From assembly GCF_003697915.1 (NCBI RefSeq), contig NZ_RCVN01000020.1, positions 1 to 32,164 on the forward strand: a stretch of 32,164 nt of DNA, written 5' to 3'. The position numbers were made by a program, and so were the translations under genes. The stretch comes from Staphylococcus pseudoxylosus. GTDB taxonomy: Bacteria > Bacillota > Bacilli > Staphylococcales > Staphylococcaceae. The stretch's first letter is position 1. Every line of letters starts with the position of its first letter. Positions 25,093 through 32,164 of the stretch are shown here, piece after piece. Below the pieces are notes generated by a model, which was not told where the DNA came from, made no database searches, and saw nothing but the letters and a program-made list of their open reading frames with translations.

Positions 25093-26034
25093 TCACTCAT
25101 TAATTGTTCCAACAATTTGTTTAATTACTTTATGAGATTCTCTAATTGGTAGTAATGGAAACGCATGAACCATACGTTTATACTCATAAAAGTGAATTTC
25201 TTGTTGTGCTGAAGCTAAAATTTCAGTAAATTTCAGCATATCTGGCAGATAAATTTCATAAGTACCACCAAACATAAAAATGGGTGGTAAATCCATCAAA
25301 TTACCGTTTATAGGAGAGAGCCTTGTATCATTTAATGGTAAATTGTTGGACCAATGGTTCAATATTTTCTGAACACCCTCTTTATCTACAAGTACATCTT
25401 TTCGATCTAATGCTTCTGTAATTTCTGGATTATTTAATTGTGCATCTAATAAAGGGGAAAATAAATATATTTTTTTAGGCATCGGTCGTCCTTGCTCTTG
25501 TAACTGTTGAACTAGGCTAAGCGCTAAAGCGCCACCCGTGCCATCGCCCATAATAATAATATCTTTGCTATCTACTTCTTTTAATAATTCGTTATACACT
25601 TTAAAAATAGCATTAAACGTATCATCAATATTATATTTTGGTGCTTTTGGATAGATAGGCATAACAACTTCATATAAAGTACTTAATGCAAGTTTATCCA
25701 TGTATCTCCAATGAAAAGCTGACGGTTGTAAAGTATTATAACCACCGTGAATATATAAAATCTTTTTTTCTTTACTATGTCTAAATCTGAATCTAAAAAC
25801 TTGTAAATCATCTAATGTTTGCTTATCTAAATCAGATTTAACATTTAATGTTTCTGGCTGTTTGTGTTTTTTATCATTAATCTTTTCACGATTTTCCATG
25901 AATTTCTCAAAATCCTGGTCTGTATTGAAAATAATAGACCTATGAGGTAACAAGTATTTATTTATAAATTTAGTTGTTAGTCTTGATTTCATTCCATAAT
26001 CCATCCAATCTATATTTATTGTGCTATCATTCAA
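25093..26034 (-). CDS. Alpha/beta-hydrolase-fold protein (HSL-like), probable non-catalytic
   Basis: A 313-residue protein of the hormone-sensitive-lipase-type alpha/beta-hydrolase group. HGGY (96-99) is the oxyanion-hole motif and VYNELL / GDGTGGALALSL (163-174) the nucleophile elbow. The normal GDSAGG Ser is replaced by Gly165 (bases read GGC GAT GGC ACG GGT GGC), so no Ser nucleophile remains; T166 is one position off. E260 sits near the place of the acidic residue and H290 (MVHAFPLL) keeps the His place. No signal peptide. The start is the ATG at 26034. The gene is alone, with its own terminator. It may be a scaffold or sensor rather than an esterase. Confidence 0.85.
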   Translation of the reverse strand: MNDSTINIDWMDYGMKSRLTTKFINKYLLPHRSIIFNTDQDFEKFMENREKINDKKHKQPETLNVKSDLDKQTLDDLQVFRFRFRHSKEKKILYIHGGYNTLQPSAFHWRYMDKLALSTLYEVVMPIYPKAPKYNIDDTFNAIFKVYNELLKEVDSKDIIIMGDGTGGALALSLVQQLQEQGRPMPKKIYLFSPLLDAQLNNPEITEALDRKDVLVDKEGVQKILNHWSNNLPLNDTRLSPINGNLMDLPPIFMFGGTYEIYLPDMLKFTEILASAQQEIHFYEYKRMVHAFPLLPIRESHKVIKQIVGTINE

Positions 26035-26266
26035 TATTCTTTGTTTTATTTATTAAAAAAAATAAATGTTATGGTAAAATTAATATAATGACCAAAAAAT
26101 CATAGTCATAATATAATGTGAGTAACTTAAAAACTAACAATTTCATTATTAGTATATTTAAAAGTCGAGTTAGTAATACTTAAAATGTATCAGTTATTAA
26201 ACATTATAACAAAACAAAAGTCACAAAATAAATAAATGCTAGCAATACGCAGTGAAAGGAGTACTT

Positions 26267-26914
26267 ATGGCCGATAAGCACAAACAATTCAAAGACTTTG
26301 AACACACCTTAACTAGTGAACCTATGCAACGTGGTTCACAATATGAAAAAAAGAAAAGATCGTGGGTTAGTATTATTATTCATATCATCGTTTTAATATT
26401 AATAGCGATAACTGGCTATAGTATGTTTAAAGAACCTATTTTCAATTTAGTTTTTGTTCAAGAATCCATTAATTTCCATCAACTTACTAATTTCCAAGAT
26501 TCAATTAATGATTTTTCGAACCTCAACATTAATATTGAAAGTATTGATGATCTTCAAACAAGTATAGATCGATTAATATTAGTCTTTTACGTTTTCTTTA
26601 TTGCTTGTATCGTTAGTTTAGTTTTAACTATTTTTACGCTCGTGTTTAATAGAACCGCATTAAAGATTGTAAATTTACTTGTAATTGCTATTATGTTGGT
26701 TATTACTTTTGGGTTTTCATACCTTATTAAAAATATTGCAACCCGTATTGCTGATTCAATGACTCAATACTACGTTTCAGTCAAACCCTCACAAATCTTA
26801 ACCGAAGCAGATGCCCTACATAATGCGTTTATCTTACTTGGCTGTAGCATTGCTCTGATTTTAGTTAGTTTATTTTTTAGAAATCGTAAAACTTATAAAA
26901 AAAGAATTACTTAA
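26267..26914 (+). CDS. Four-helix membrane protein of unknown function
   Basis: A 215-residue protein with a basic, polar N-terminus (1-33), four predicted membrane helices at about 34-52, 104-127, 131-154 and 186-204, and a basic tail. The loop between helices 1 and 2 (53-103) is about 50 residues and polar, probably extracytoplasmic. No family was recognised. ATG at 26267 follows AAAGGAG by five bases; the ATG at 26252 is less well placed. Upstream DNA (26035-26266) is AT-rich with a repeated TTAGTA...CTTAAAA-like element. Confidence 0.75.
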   Translation: MADKHKQFKDFEHTLTSEPMQRGSQYEKKKRSWVSIIIHIIVLILIAITGYSMFKEPIFNLVFVQESINFHQLTNFQDSINDFSNLNINIESIDDLQTSIDRLILVFYVFFIACIVSLVLTIFTLVFNRTALKIVNLLVIAIMLVITFGFSYLIKNIATRIADSMTQYYVSVKPSQILTEADALHNAFILLGCSIALILVSLFFRNRKTYKKRIT

Positions 26915-27218
26915 ATTACGTTACTAACACAACCATACAATTAGGATAATACCTAATTTGTATGGTTTTATTATACATATAATAAATAGTTATAGAATTG
27001 TATTATATGTATGAAGATACATAAAATCACACGAAATCTTGGATATGCCATAATGTCATTAAGTAGTAACTTATAAGAACTACAAAATTTTATAACATTA
27101 AAGAAAACGTCAATTTCTATATTATTCCAATAGAAATTGACGTTTATTTTTACCTAGAAGAGAATATATTCTAGGTTCTGTATTTAATGTGCTTTAACTT
27201 GCCTAATTTAATGAGACC
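26915..27218. terminator. Gap with terminators between the four-helix protein and emrB
   Basis: Three hairpins lie here. AACCATACAA...TTGTATGGTT (26931-26967) is followed by TTTTATTATA and ends the left gene. A 16-bp perfect stem AAACGTCAATTTCTAT / ATAGAAATTGACGTTT is at 27105-27145. CCTAGAA / TTCTAGG is at 27153-27175. The latter two lie behind the emrB stop. The stretch 26975-27100 holds nothing I recognise. Confidence 0.8.
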
Positions 27219-29105
27219 TTACTTTTCATTTGAAATGTAATGTGCTTTACCTTTTAAGAATAAACTTAAGATAAATGCAAGTGCACTTAGTGCTGTGGCA
27301 ATTAAGAATGCACTATTTACACCATTAATTGAAGCAAGTTTTTGTACAAATTCTAATATTTGTGAAGTAGCCATTTGCTCTCCACCCATTGATTGTGCCA
27401 TTTCTTGTAAACGATCTTTTAAAAATGGACTTGTTTTATCTAAATCTTGTGCGTAACCAGCAGCGTATTGTGTAGTTTGTGTTGACATTACTGTGACTAA
27501 TAGTGCTGTACCAATTGAACCTGCCAATTGTCTTAAAGTATTAGATAAAGCATTACCATGTGAAATCAGTCTTTGTGGTAATGAATTCATACCTGCCGTC
27601 ATAATCGGCATCATAATAAAACTCATACCAAACGAACGAATAATGTATATCAACATTAAATGTCCATACGTGGTATTCATATTTAATTTTGTCAATTCCC
27701 ATGTTGCATAAGTCATGATACCAGTACCTACTAAAGCTAATGGTTTAATACCAATTGTATCTAACAATTTACCTGCAACAGGACCCATAACACCCATAAT
27801 TAATGCACCTGGTAGTAATAATAAACCAGATTGTATTGGTGTAAATCCTCTTAAGTTTTGTAGATATAACGGTAATAAAATCATACCTCCGAATAAGCTC
27901 ATTGTTACAATCATATTGATTACTGTAGTCAAAGTAAATCCAGAGTATTTTAATACTTCCATACTTAACATTGGTACACGCATTGTGAGCTCTCTAATTA
28001 CAAAGGCAATAATAAAGATAACTCCTACAATTAATGAAATCACTACTATAGGTGAACTCCATGTATTATTACCAGCTTCACTGAATCCATATAATAATGC
28101 ACCAAAACCGATTGTACTGAAGATAATACCCGGGATATCCGCTTTTGGATTGGTTGTAACTTGATAAACTCTAAACCAAATATATGAAATTGCTAGTGAA
28201 ACTAATCCAATAATAAACATGCCATAAAACATAACATTCCAATGGTAGTTCTCAACGATATAACCTGATAAAGTAGGACCTATTGCTGGTGCTAGAATCA
28301 TCGCTATACCAAGTGTACCCATTGCAGCGCCACGTCTTTCGGGAGGGAAAATAGTCATAAATACATTCGTACCTAAAGGCATAAGTATACCAGCGCCAAT
28401 CGCTTGTAATACACGTCCTGCCATCATTACTGTGAATGACCCTGACATACCACAGACTAGAGAACCAATTGTAAATAGCGTCATAGCTACTAAAAATAGT
28501 TTTCTATAAGAATATTTGTTAAATAAATAAGCACTAATTGGAATTAAAATACCATTTACTAACATAAACCCTGTCATTAACCACTGACCCGTATTCGCAG
28601 AAATATTGAAATCTGTGTTAATCTTTGGCAAGGCAACGTTTAATAACGTTTGGTTCAAGATTGCTATAAACATACCAAATATCATTGCTAATAGCACTTT
28701 ACCTTGTGACGTTCCTTTACCAAACATAAAGGAACTATGCTTTTCTTTTAATTTTTCATTTACTTTTGCTTCTTCAGAATTTGGATTGATATTTTCATGA
28801 TCAGCATCTGTTGTCTCATCTGAGTTATCAATTGATTGATCTATTTCTTCACTACTTAAAGTATCGTTATCTTCCAAATTCTCTTCTGTTGCTGTTTCTG
28901 ACTCCATAGTTGATTCGTTAGAACCTTCTTTGTCACTTATATTAAATTTAGATTGATAATTTTCATCAGAAGCGTTATCTTCTTGCTTCATTTGTTCCAT
29001 TTGTCTTTTTGATTGTTTTTTCTTACTCTTTGCCATAAAAAGATTAATCAATCCAACAAAAATGAGCGCTATGACTACGTAAATAATAATGAAGGTCATT
29101 GTCAT
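27219..29105 (-). CDS. emrB: EmrB/QacA-type (DHA2) drug exporter with extra N-terminal anchor
   Basis: A 628-residue major facilitator exporter, larger than usual. Residues 4-24 form an additional membrane helix, 25-40 are basic, and 41-118 are an acidic, Ser/Asn/Glu-rich linker. The 14-helix DHA2 domain starts near 135, with LNQTLLNVALP (150-160) and LAPAIGPTLSGYI in the antiporter-type helix. It works with the EmrA-like adaptor encoded just upstream (13 bp gap) to export hydrophobic drugs, dyes or fatty acids. GGGGGG lies seven bases before the ATG. Likely repressed by the divergent TetR protein. In S. aureus I recall a similar long form at this locus. Confidence 0.9.
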   Translation of the reverse strand: MTMTFIIIYVVIALIFVGLINLFMAKSKKKQSKRQMEQMKQEDNASDENYQSKFNISDKEGSNESTMESETATEENLEDNDTLSSEEIDQSIDNSDETTDADHENINPNSEEAKVNEKLKEKHSSFMFGKGTSQGKVLLAMIFGMFIAILNQTLLNVALPKINTDFNISANTGQWLMTGFMLVNGILIPISAYLFNKYSYRKLFLVAMTLFTIGSLVCGMSGSFTVMMAGRVLQAIGAGILMPLGTNVFMTIFPPERRGAAMGTLGIAMILAPAIGPTLSGYIVENYHWNVMFYGMFIIGLVSLAISYIWFRVYQVTTNPKADIPGIIFSTIGFGALLYGFSEAGNNTWSSPIVVISLIVGVIFIIAFVIRELTMRVPMLSMEVLKYSGFTLTTVINMIVTMSLFGGMILLPLYLQNLRGFTPIQSGLLLLPGALIMGVMGPVAGKLLDTIGIKPLALVGTGIMTYATWELTKLNMNTTYGHLMLIYIIRSFGMSFIMMPIMTAGMNSLPQRLISHGNALSNTLRQLAGSIGTALLVTVMSTQTTQYAAGYAQDLDKTSPFLKDRLQEMAQSMGGEQMATSQILEFVQKLASINGVNSAFLIATALSALAFILSLFLKGKAHYISNEK

Positions 29106-29118
29106 TTATAGACCCCCC

Positions 29119-29766
29119 TTAATTTTTATGAATTTTAACTTCAGCGTTCATTCCTGGAACAACGTTTTTAGATGGTTTTGAATCAAGTGAGATTTTCACA
29201 GGTACTACTTGAGAAACTTTAGTATAGTTACCATCAGTATTTGATGAAGGCATCATTGAAAAGCTTGAAGCTGTAGCTTTACCAATTTCTTCAACTTTAC
29301 CTTTAAGTTCAGCTTTTTCGCCGTCAAGTTTTACATTTACATCTTTACCTTCTTCAACATCTGAAATGTCTTTTTCATCAACATTTGCAGTAATATAAGA
29401 ATCATCTAAATTATAAGCATAAGCAATTGGAGATCCTGCTTGCGCGATTGAACCTTCCATGCCATCAGTTTTTACGATTGTTCCATCTTGTGGCATTTTA
29501 ATATCCATGTTTTGTGATTGGCCATCTTCACCTTTAGCTGCAATTTCAGCAACTTTGTCGCCTTTACTTAATTTTTCGTTGTTTTTAACATCAAATGATT
29601 TGATTTCGCCTGATGCTGGCGCAGATACTTTAATTTGCTCTCCGTCAACTTTGGCATTCTCTGTACTTACAAATCCTGTAGCTTGATTATAAAAGTGGAA
29701 ACCGACTACACCAATAATCACAAGAACTACAATGGTAATGATGTTAATTAATACCATTTTTTTCAT
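29119..29766 (-). CDS. emrA: EmrA/HlyD-type membrane fusion protein
   Basis: A short, 215-residue membrane-fusion partner of the EmrB exporter. Residues 4-25 form a membrane anchor, 45-115 a lipoyl-like domain (VSAPASGEIKSFDVKNNEKLSKGD), and 118-213 a beta-barrel part ending in the family segment NYTKVSQVVPVKISLD and VVPGMNAEVKI. It lacks the long coiled coil of Gram-negative EmrA, as expected without an outer membrane. GGAGGAAAG precedes the ATG. Its gene is first of two, under the shared operator region with tetR. Confidence 0.92.
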   Translation of the reverse strand: MKKMVLINIITIVVLVIIGVVGFHFYNQATGFVSTENAKVDGEQIKVSAPASGEIKSFDVKNNEKLSKGDKVAEIAAKGEDGQSQNMDIKMPQDGTIVKTDGMEGSIAQAGSPIAYAYNLDDSYITANVDEKDISDVEEGKDVNVKLDGEKAELKGKVEEIGKATASSFSMMPSSNTDGNYTKVSQVVPVKISLDSKPSKNVVPGMNAEVKIHKN

Positions 29767-29893
29767 TACTCTTTCCTCCTATTTGCTTTTAAAATTCACT
29801 TTATATATTATAGATACATGTACAATAAAAAAACACCGACACTTATATAAAATGTGTTGGGTTTGCATCCACCGTGTTTTTGAAGGAGTAAAA
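29767..29893. promoter_or_regulatory. Divergent emrAB / tetR promoter and operator region
   Basis: On the minus strand TATAAT lies at 29814-29809 within CTATAATATATAAAG. The palindrome TACATGTA (29815-29822) lies between the presumed -35 and -10 of emrAB. A looser dyad CACTTATATAAAATGTG (29840-29856 approx.) covers the tetR side. TetR binding to the palindrome would block emrAB; the exact operator is inferred. Confidence 0.45.
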
Positions 29894-30442
29894 ATGAGAC
29901 AAAGAGCAAAAGATAAAATAATCAAAAGTATGATTTTACTATTAGAAGAACACCCTTTTGAAAACATCACGATAAAAATGTTATGTGCGTATAGTGGTAT
30001 AAATAGAACAACATTTTACGATTATTTTGTAGATAAATATGATCTTTTATCTACAATACAAATGTATCACCTACAAAAATATTCAAAGTTATTAACTTCA
30101 TTATATGACAGTCAAAGTAAAGAAGAGGTAAATCACTATAAATTATATAAATTTTTCAAAAGTATTTTAACTTATATCGAACGACATTATGGATTCTTTC
30201 ACGCGATATTTGTTTCACACCCTAACCGTGATTTATTTTCCGATTATGTAACACTTACTAGAGAAACATATACAAAAATCATTGTAGACTATACAAATGT
30301 AAAAAAGAAAAAGCAATTTGTTACTTATGCACTGGGCGGACAAATCGGTATTGTCTATTTATGGATACGTGAAGGCTGTCCTGAATCAGCAGATGAACTT
30401 GCTCAAATTCTTCTTGCAAATGTAATTAAATTAAGACGTTGA
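29894..30442 (+). CDS. TetR-family regulator of emrAB
   Basis: A 182-residue TetR repressor. The helix-turn-helix spans about 23-47 (NITIKMLCAYSGINRTTFYDYF), followed by the ligand domain, which lacks obvious metal or catalytic motifs; the C-terminal part resembles the TetR_C_7/8-like group. ATG at 29894 is five bases after GAAGGAG; the reading frame upstream to 29732 runs across the emrA start and is not translated from any good site. It is divergent from emrAB, a standard efflux-repressor arrangement. A terminator follows at 30484. Confidence 0.9.
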   Translation: MRQRAKDKIIKSMILLLEEHPFENITIKMLCAYSGINRTTFYDYFVDKYDLLSTIQMYHLQKYSKLLTSLYDSQSKEEVNHYKLYKFFKSILTYIERHYGFFHAIFVSHPNRDLFSDYVTLTRETYTKIIVDYTNVKKKKQFVTYALGGQIGIVYLWIREGCPESADELAQILLANVIKLRR

Positions 30443-30483
30443 TAAACACATTTTTATTACTATTAACATAAATATGCTTGAAT

Positions 30484-30517
30484 AAAAAAACGCTATCTTA
30501 AGATATAGCGTTTTTTT
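30484..30517. terminator. Bidirectional terminator between tetR and bcr-like genes
   Basis: AAAAAACGCTAT pairs with ATAGCGTTTTTT around an eight-base loop with CTTAAGAT. T-runs stand on both strands, serving tetR and the convergent exporter gene. The neighbouring TTTAAAATTTAAATTTTAAA (30521-30540) is a further palindrome. Confidence 0.9.
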
Positions 30518-30535
30518 ATGTTTAAAATTTAAATT

Positions 30536-31744
30536 TTAAAATGACTGAGGTTTAAAAACAAAATAATTTATAATCTGTAAAATAATCAGTAAAATACCCG
30601 CTAAAATAATTATTGTAACGTAAGGTACGAAACTCATTTCTCCCATTATACCAACTAATGGAGATATTAGGCCACCTAATAACGATTGTACAAGTCCTAA
30701 TAAACTTGATGCACTACCATTTCCCCCCGTACGTTCTTCCATTGCAATAGAAAACCCTAAGGTTGCTACGCCAGTAACTGGTGCTACGAGTATAATAAAA
30801 CCAATAAATAAAATCCAAATTGGTAAATGTGTCATTAACGTAACTGATACAACTACAACACCTATTAATTGAATCATCGTTAATATACGTAATAATGTTT
30901 GTCTATTTATATAATCAATCAACTTACCTGTTAGTTGACTAGAGAAAATTAAGCTCAAACCAATCAATGCAAACATCACACTAAATTGTTGTGCAGACAT
31001 ACGATAAATATTTTGCGTAACAAAAGGCGATGCTGAAATATAACTAAATAGCATTATAAACGTTACACCCTGTATTAGCATAGGTAATACAAATCTTGGT
31101 GTCATCAATAATAATTTGAAATTTTTAAATATACTTATAATATGTGGACTATCTCTATGTTCCACCGCTAAAGACTCCGGAACTTTTAACAGAGAACCGA
31201 GTAGCATTAAAATTCCAAAAATTGTTAATATAACAAAAACCATTCGCCAAGTAGCAAATGATAATATGATACCGCCAAGCGCTGGTGCTATAACTGGAGC
31301 AACGCCATTAACTAACATAAGCAATGCTAAAAACTTCGTTAATTGTTTACCACTATATAAGTCACTGGAAATCGCTCTTGAAATAACAGCACCAGCTCCG
31401 CCACAAAAACCTTGGACAAATCTTAAAGCAATCATTACCCAAATATTTTCTACAAAAATAATCCCAATGCTTGCCATAGTAAATAATAACATGGCGACTA
31501 CAAGTGGTGTTTTACGACCCATTGCATCAGATATCGGCCCAACAAATAAATTACCTAATGCTAACCCAATCATAAAGAGTGACAAAGTTAATTGTGAATT
31601 TGAAGTTGTCGTATTAAAATCAGATTGAATCTGTGGCAAACCAGGTAGGAACATATCTATTGATAATGCACCTATTGCAGTGAGTGCCCCGAGTATAATT
31701 ACGAACAATAAAGACTGCTTACGTTGTTCTTGATAATTAGACAT
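30536..31744 (-). CDS. Bcr/CflA-family drug exporter (MFS)
   Basis: A 402-residue, 12-helix major facilitator. SIDMFLPGLPQIQ (28-40) with D30 in helix 1 is characteristic of the Bcr/CflA (DHA1) group. Motif A GPISDAMGRKTP is at 69-80, and the helix-5 antiporter motif APALGGIILS is visible. Such proteins export bicyclomycin, chloramphenicol, sulfonamides or dipeptides; the substrate here is unknown. The ATG at 31744 is six bases after AGGAGA; a GTG five codons earlier overlaps this site. It is convergent with tetR and has no partner gene. Confidence 0.9.
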   Translation of the reverse strand: MSNYQEQRKQSLLFVIILGALTAIGALSIDMFLPGLPQIQSDFNTTTSNSQLTLSLFMIGLALGNLFVGPISDAMGRKTPLVVAMLLFTMASIGIIFVENIWVMIALRFVQGFCGGAGAVISRAISSDLYSGKQLTKFLALLMLVNGVAPVIAPALGGIILSFATWRMVFVILTIFGILMLLGSLLKVPESLAVEHRDSPHIISIFKNFKLLLMTPRFVLPMLIQGVTFIMLFSYISASPFVTQNIYRMSAQQFSVMFALIGLSLIFSSQLTGKLIDYINRQTLLRILTMIQLIGVVVVSVTLMTHLPIWILFIGFIILVAPVTGVATLGFSIAMEERTGGNGSASSLLGLVQSLLGGLISPLVGIMGEMSFVPYVTIIILAGILLIILQIINYFVFKPQSF

Positions 31745-31759
31745 ATTTATTCTCCTCAC

Positions 31760-31974
31760 AATGATGTATGATTTCGTTGATGAAAAGGTTTATATTTTTT
31801 TAATTTCTTAAAATTATAAACATTCTTTTACAAGTTAATTTAAAGTTCATTGCTACTATTATAGCTTTAATAATGAGATATTTAAATAGTTACTTATAAC
31901 TCATATAAACTGAATGTTCTTTTTAAATAATGTGATTTTAGAATCTTAAATTGAGCAGTATTTTGGTTCACCCG
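31760..31974. other. AT-rich intergenic DNA before the tandem array
   Basis: No gene or terminator was recognised. The sequence contains the bcr-like gene's promoter, probably in 31765-31860, and is otherwise unremarkable and AT-rich until the repeat array begins near 31975. Confidence 0.5.
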
Positions 31975-32164
31975 ATCTGTGGGTCATGTGTAAGAACCAC
32001 TCACTCAATAAGGCGGATCACCTGAGTATCTACTCATGTGTAAGTACCACTAACTCAATAAGGCAGATCGCCTGAGTATCTACTCATGTGTAAGTACCAC
32101 TAACTCAATAAGGCGGATCACCTGAGTATCTACTCATGTGTAAGTACCACTAACTCAATAAGGC
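31969..32164. repeat. 50-bp tandem repeat array, open at the right edge
   Basis: CATGTG recurs at 31985, 32035, 32085 and 32135, exactly 50 bp apart. The unit is CTCATGTGTAAG(T/A)ACC, ACTAACTCAATAAGGC, (G/A)GATC(A/G)CC, TGAGTATCTA. Only a few bases differ between copies. Each unit contains a dyad: CAC, mismatch, TGAGTA, TC, TACTCA, mismatch, GTG. The array stops at the window edge in the middle of a copy, so it continues. It shares the CATGTGTAAG...ACCACTAACTCAAT block with 5-129. Uniform units exclude a CRISPR array. I cannot name the family. Confidence 0.9.

Noticed and set aside
27715..28164. 149-residue plus-strand reading frame over emrB
   Set aside because: Antisense to the transporter; its Pro/Ile/Asn-rich composition mirrors the reverse of hydrophobic helices.
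29732..29893. N-terminal extension of TetR with a membrane helix
   Set aside because: The extension runs over the emrA start and promoter; a proper ribosome binding site stands before the ATG at 29894.
31116..31628. 170-residue plus-strand reading frame over the Bcr-type gene
   Set aside because: Antisense to the exporter with no start signal; the real gene has clear MFS motifs.
31969..32164. CRISPR array
   Set aside because: The whole 50-bp unit is repeated with only isolated base changes; there are no variable spacers and no cas genes in the window.
5..32164. Staphylococcal STAR element
   Set aside because: The repeat units do not contain the GC-rich TGTTG-GGGCCC-type core I remember for STAR elements.
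1..32164. Genomic island, prophage or transposon
   Set aside because: No integrase, transposase or phage gene was found, no target duplication was visible, and the gene order looks like ordinary staphylococcal core genome.
1..32164. tRNA, rRNA or riboswitch
   Set aside because: No cloverleaf, rRNA block or recognisable riboswitch sequence was seen in any gap; the hairpins present are terminators or the end repeats.

Overview
The window is low-GC (by eye roughly one third G+C) chromosomal DNA from a staphylococcus. Strong AGGAGG-type ribosome binding sites sit before nearly every gene. The gene order hutI-hutU-yjiH / hutR / hutG / lyrA(spdC) / rpiA, and further right fni and corA, matches my memory of the Staphylococcus aureus chromosome. 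The extra genes and the repeats at both ends suggest a coagulase-negative species, which I cannot name. No integrase, transposase, phage gene, rRNA or tRNA was seen, so this is core housekeeping and transport territory.

Layout, left to right. 1-141: two hairpin-forming repeat units. 142-6289: histidine utilisation. A reverse-strand operon yjiH-hutU-hutI faces the LysR-type regulator hutR, and hutG converges on hutR with overlapping 3' ends. The pathway runs from urocanate (HutU) to imidazolonepropionate (HutI) to formiminoglutamate and then glutamate (HutG). The first enzyme, HutH, is not here. 6545-7900: lyrA/spdC, a protease-like membrane scaffold. 8037-10670: rpiA, a MOSC-domain protein and galM. 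10671-11253: a gene-free, AT-rich stretch. 11254-13387: a NatAB-type ABC exporter. 13627-15243: a ribulokinase gene (araB) without araA or araD, ending at two large perfect inverted repeats. 15349-18312: a DUF805 membrane protein, a 3-methyladenine DNA glycosylase and an NhaC-type antiporter. 18414-20087: a tightly overlapping padR-DUF1700-DUF4097 operon with a clear operator. 20370-24842: gltS, fni, corA, a hot-dog thioesterase and an unrecognised small protein. 25093-26914: an alpha/beta-hydrolase homologue lacking its nucleophile and a four-helix membrane protein. 27219-31744: an emrAB-type drug exporter with a divergent TetR regulator, then a Bcr/CflA-type exporter. 31975-32164: a 50-bp tandem array running off the right edge.

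The most unusual structure is the repeat family at both ends. Left units (79-bp period) and right units (50-bp period) share the same conserved blocks in the same orientation. They keep the potential to form hairpins through compensatory base changes, which points to selection on folded RNA or DNA rather than on primary sequence. Other points worth attention are a hutG terminator placed inside the hutR coding sequence, a catalytically dead hydrolase, an Ala in HutU where I recall the catalytic Cys in other bacteria, catabolite-repression (cre) sites before hutG, gltS and araB, and an EmrB with an added membrane anchor and acidic linker.
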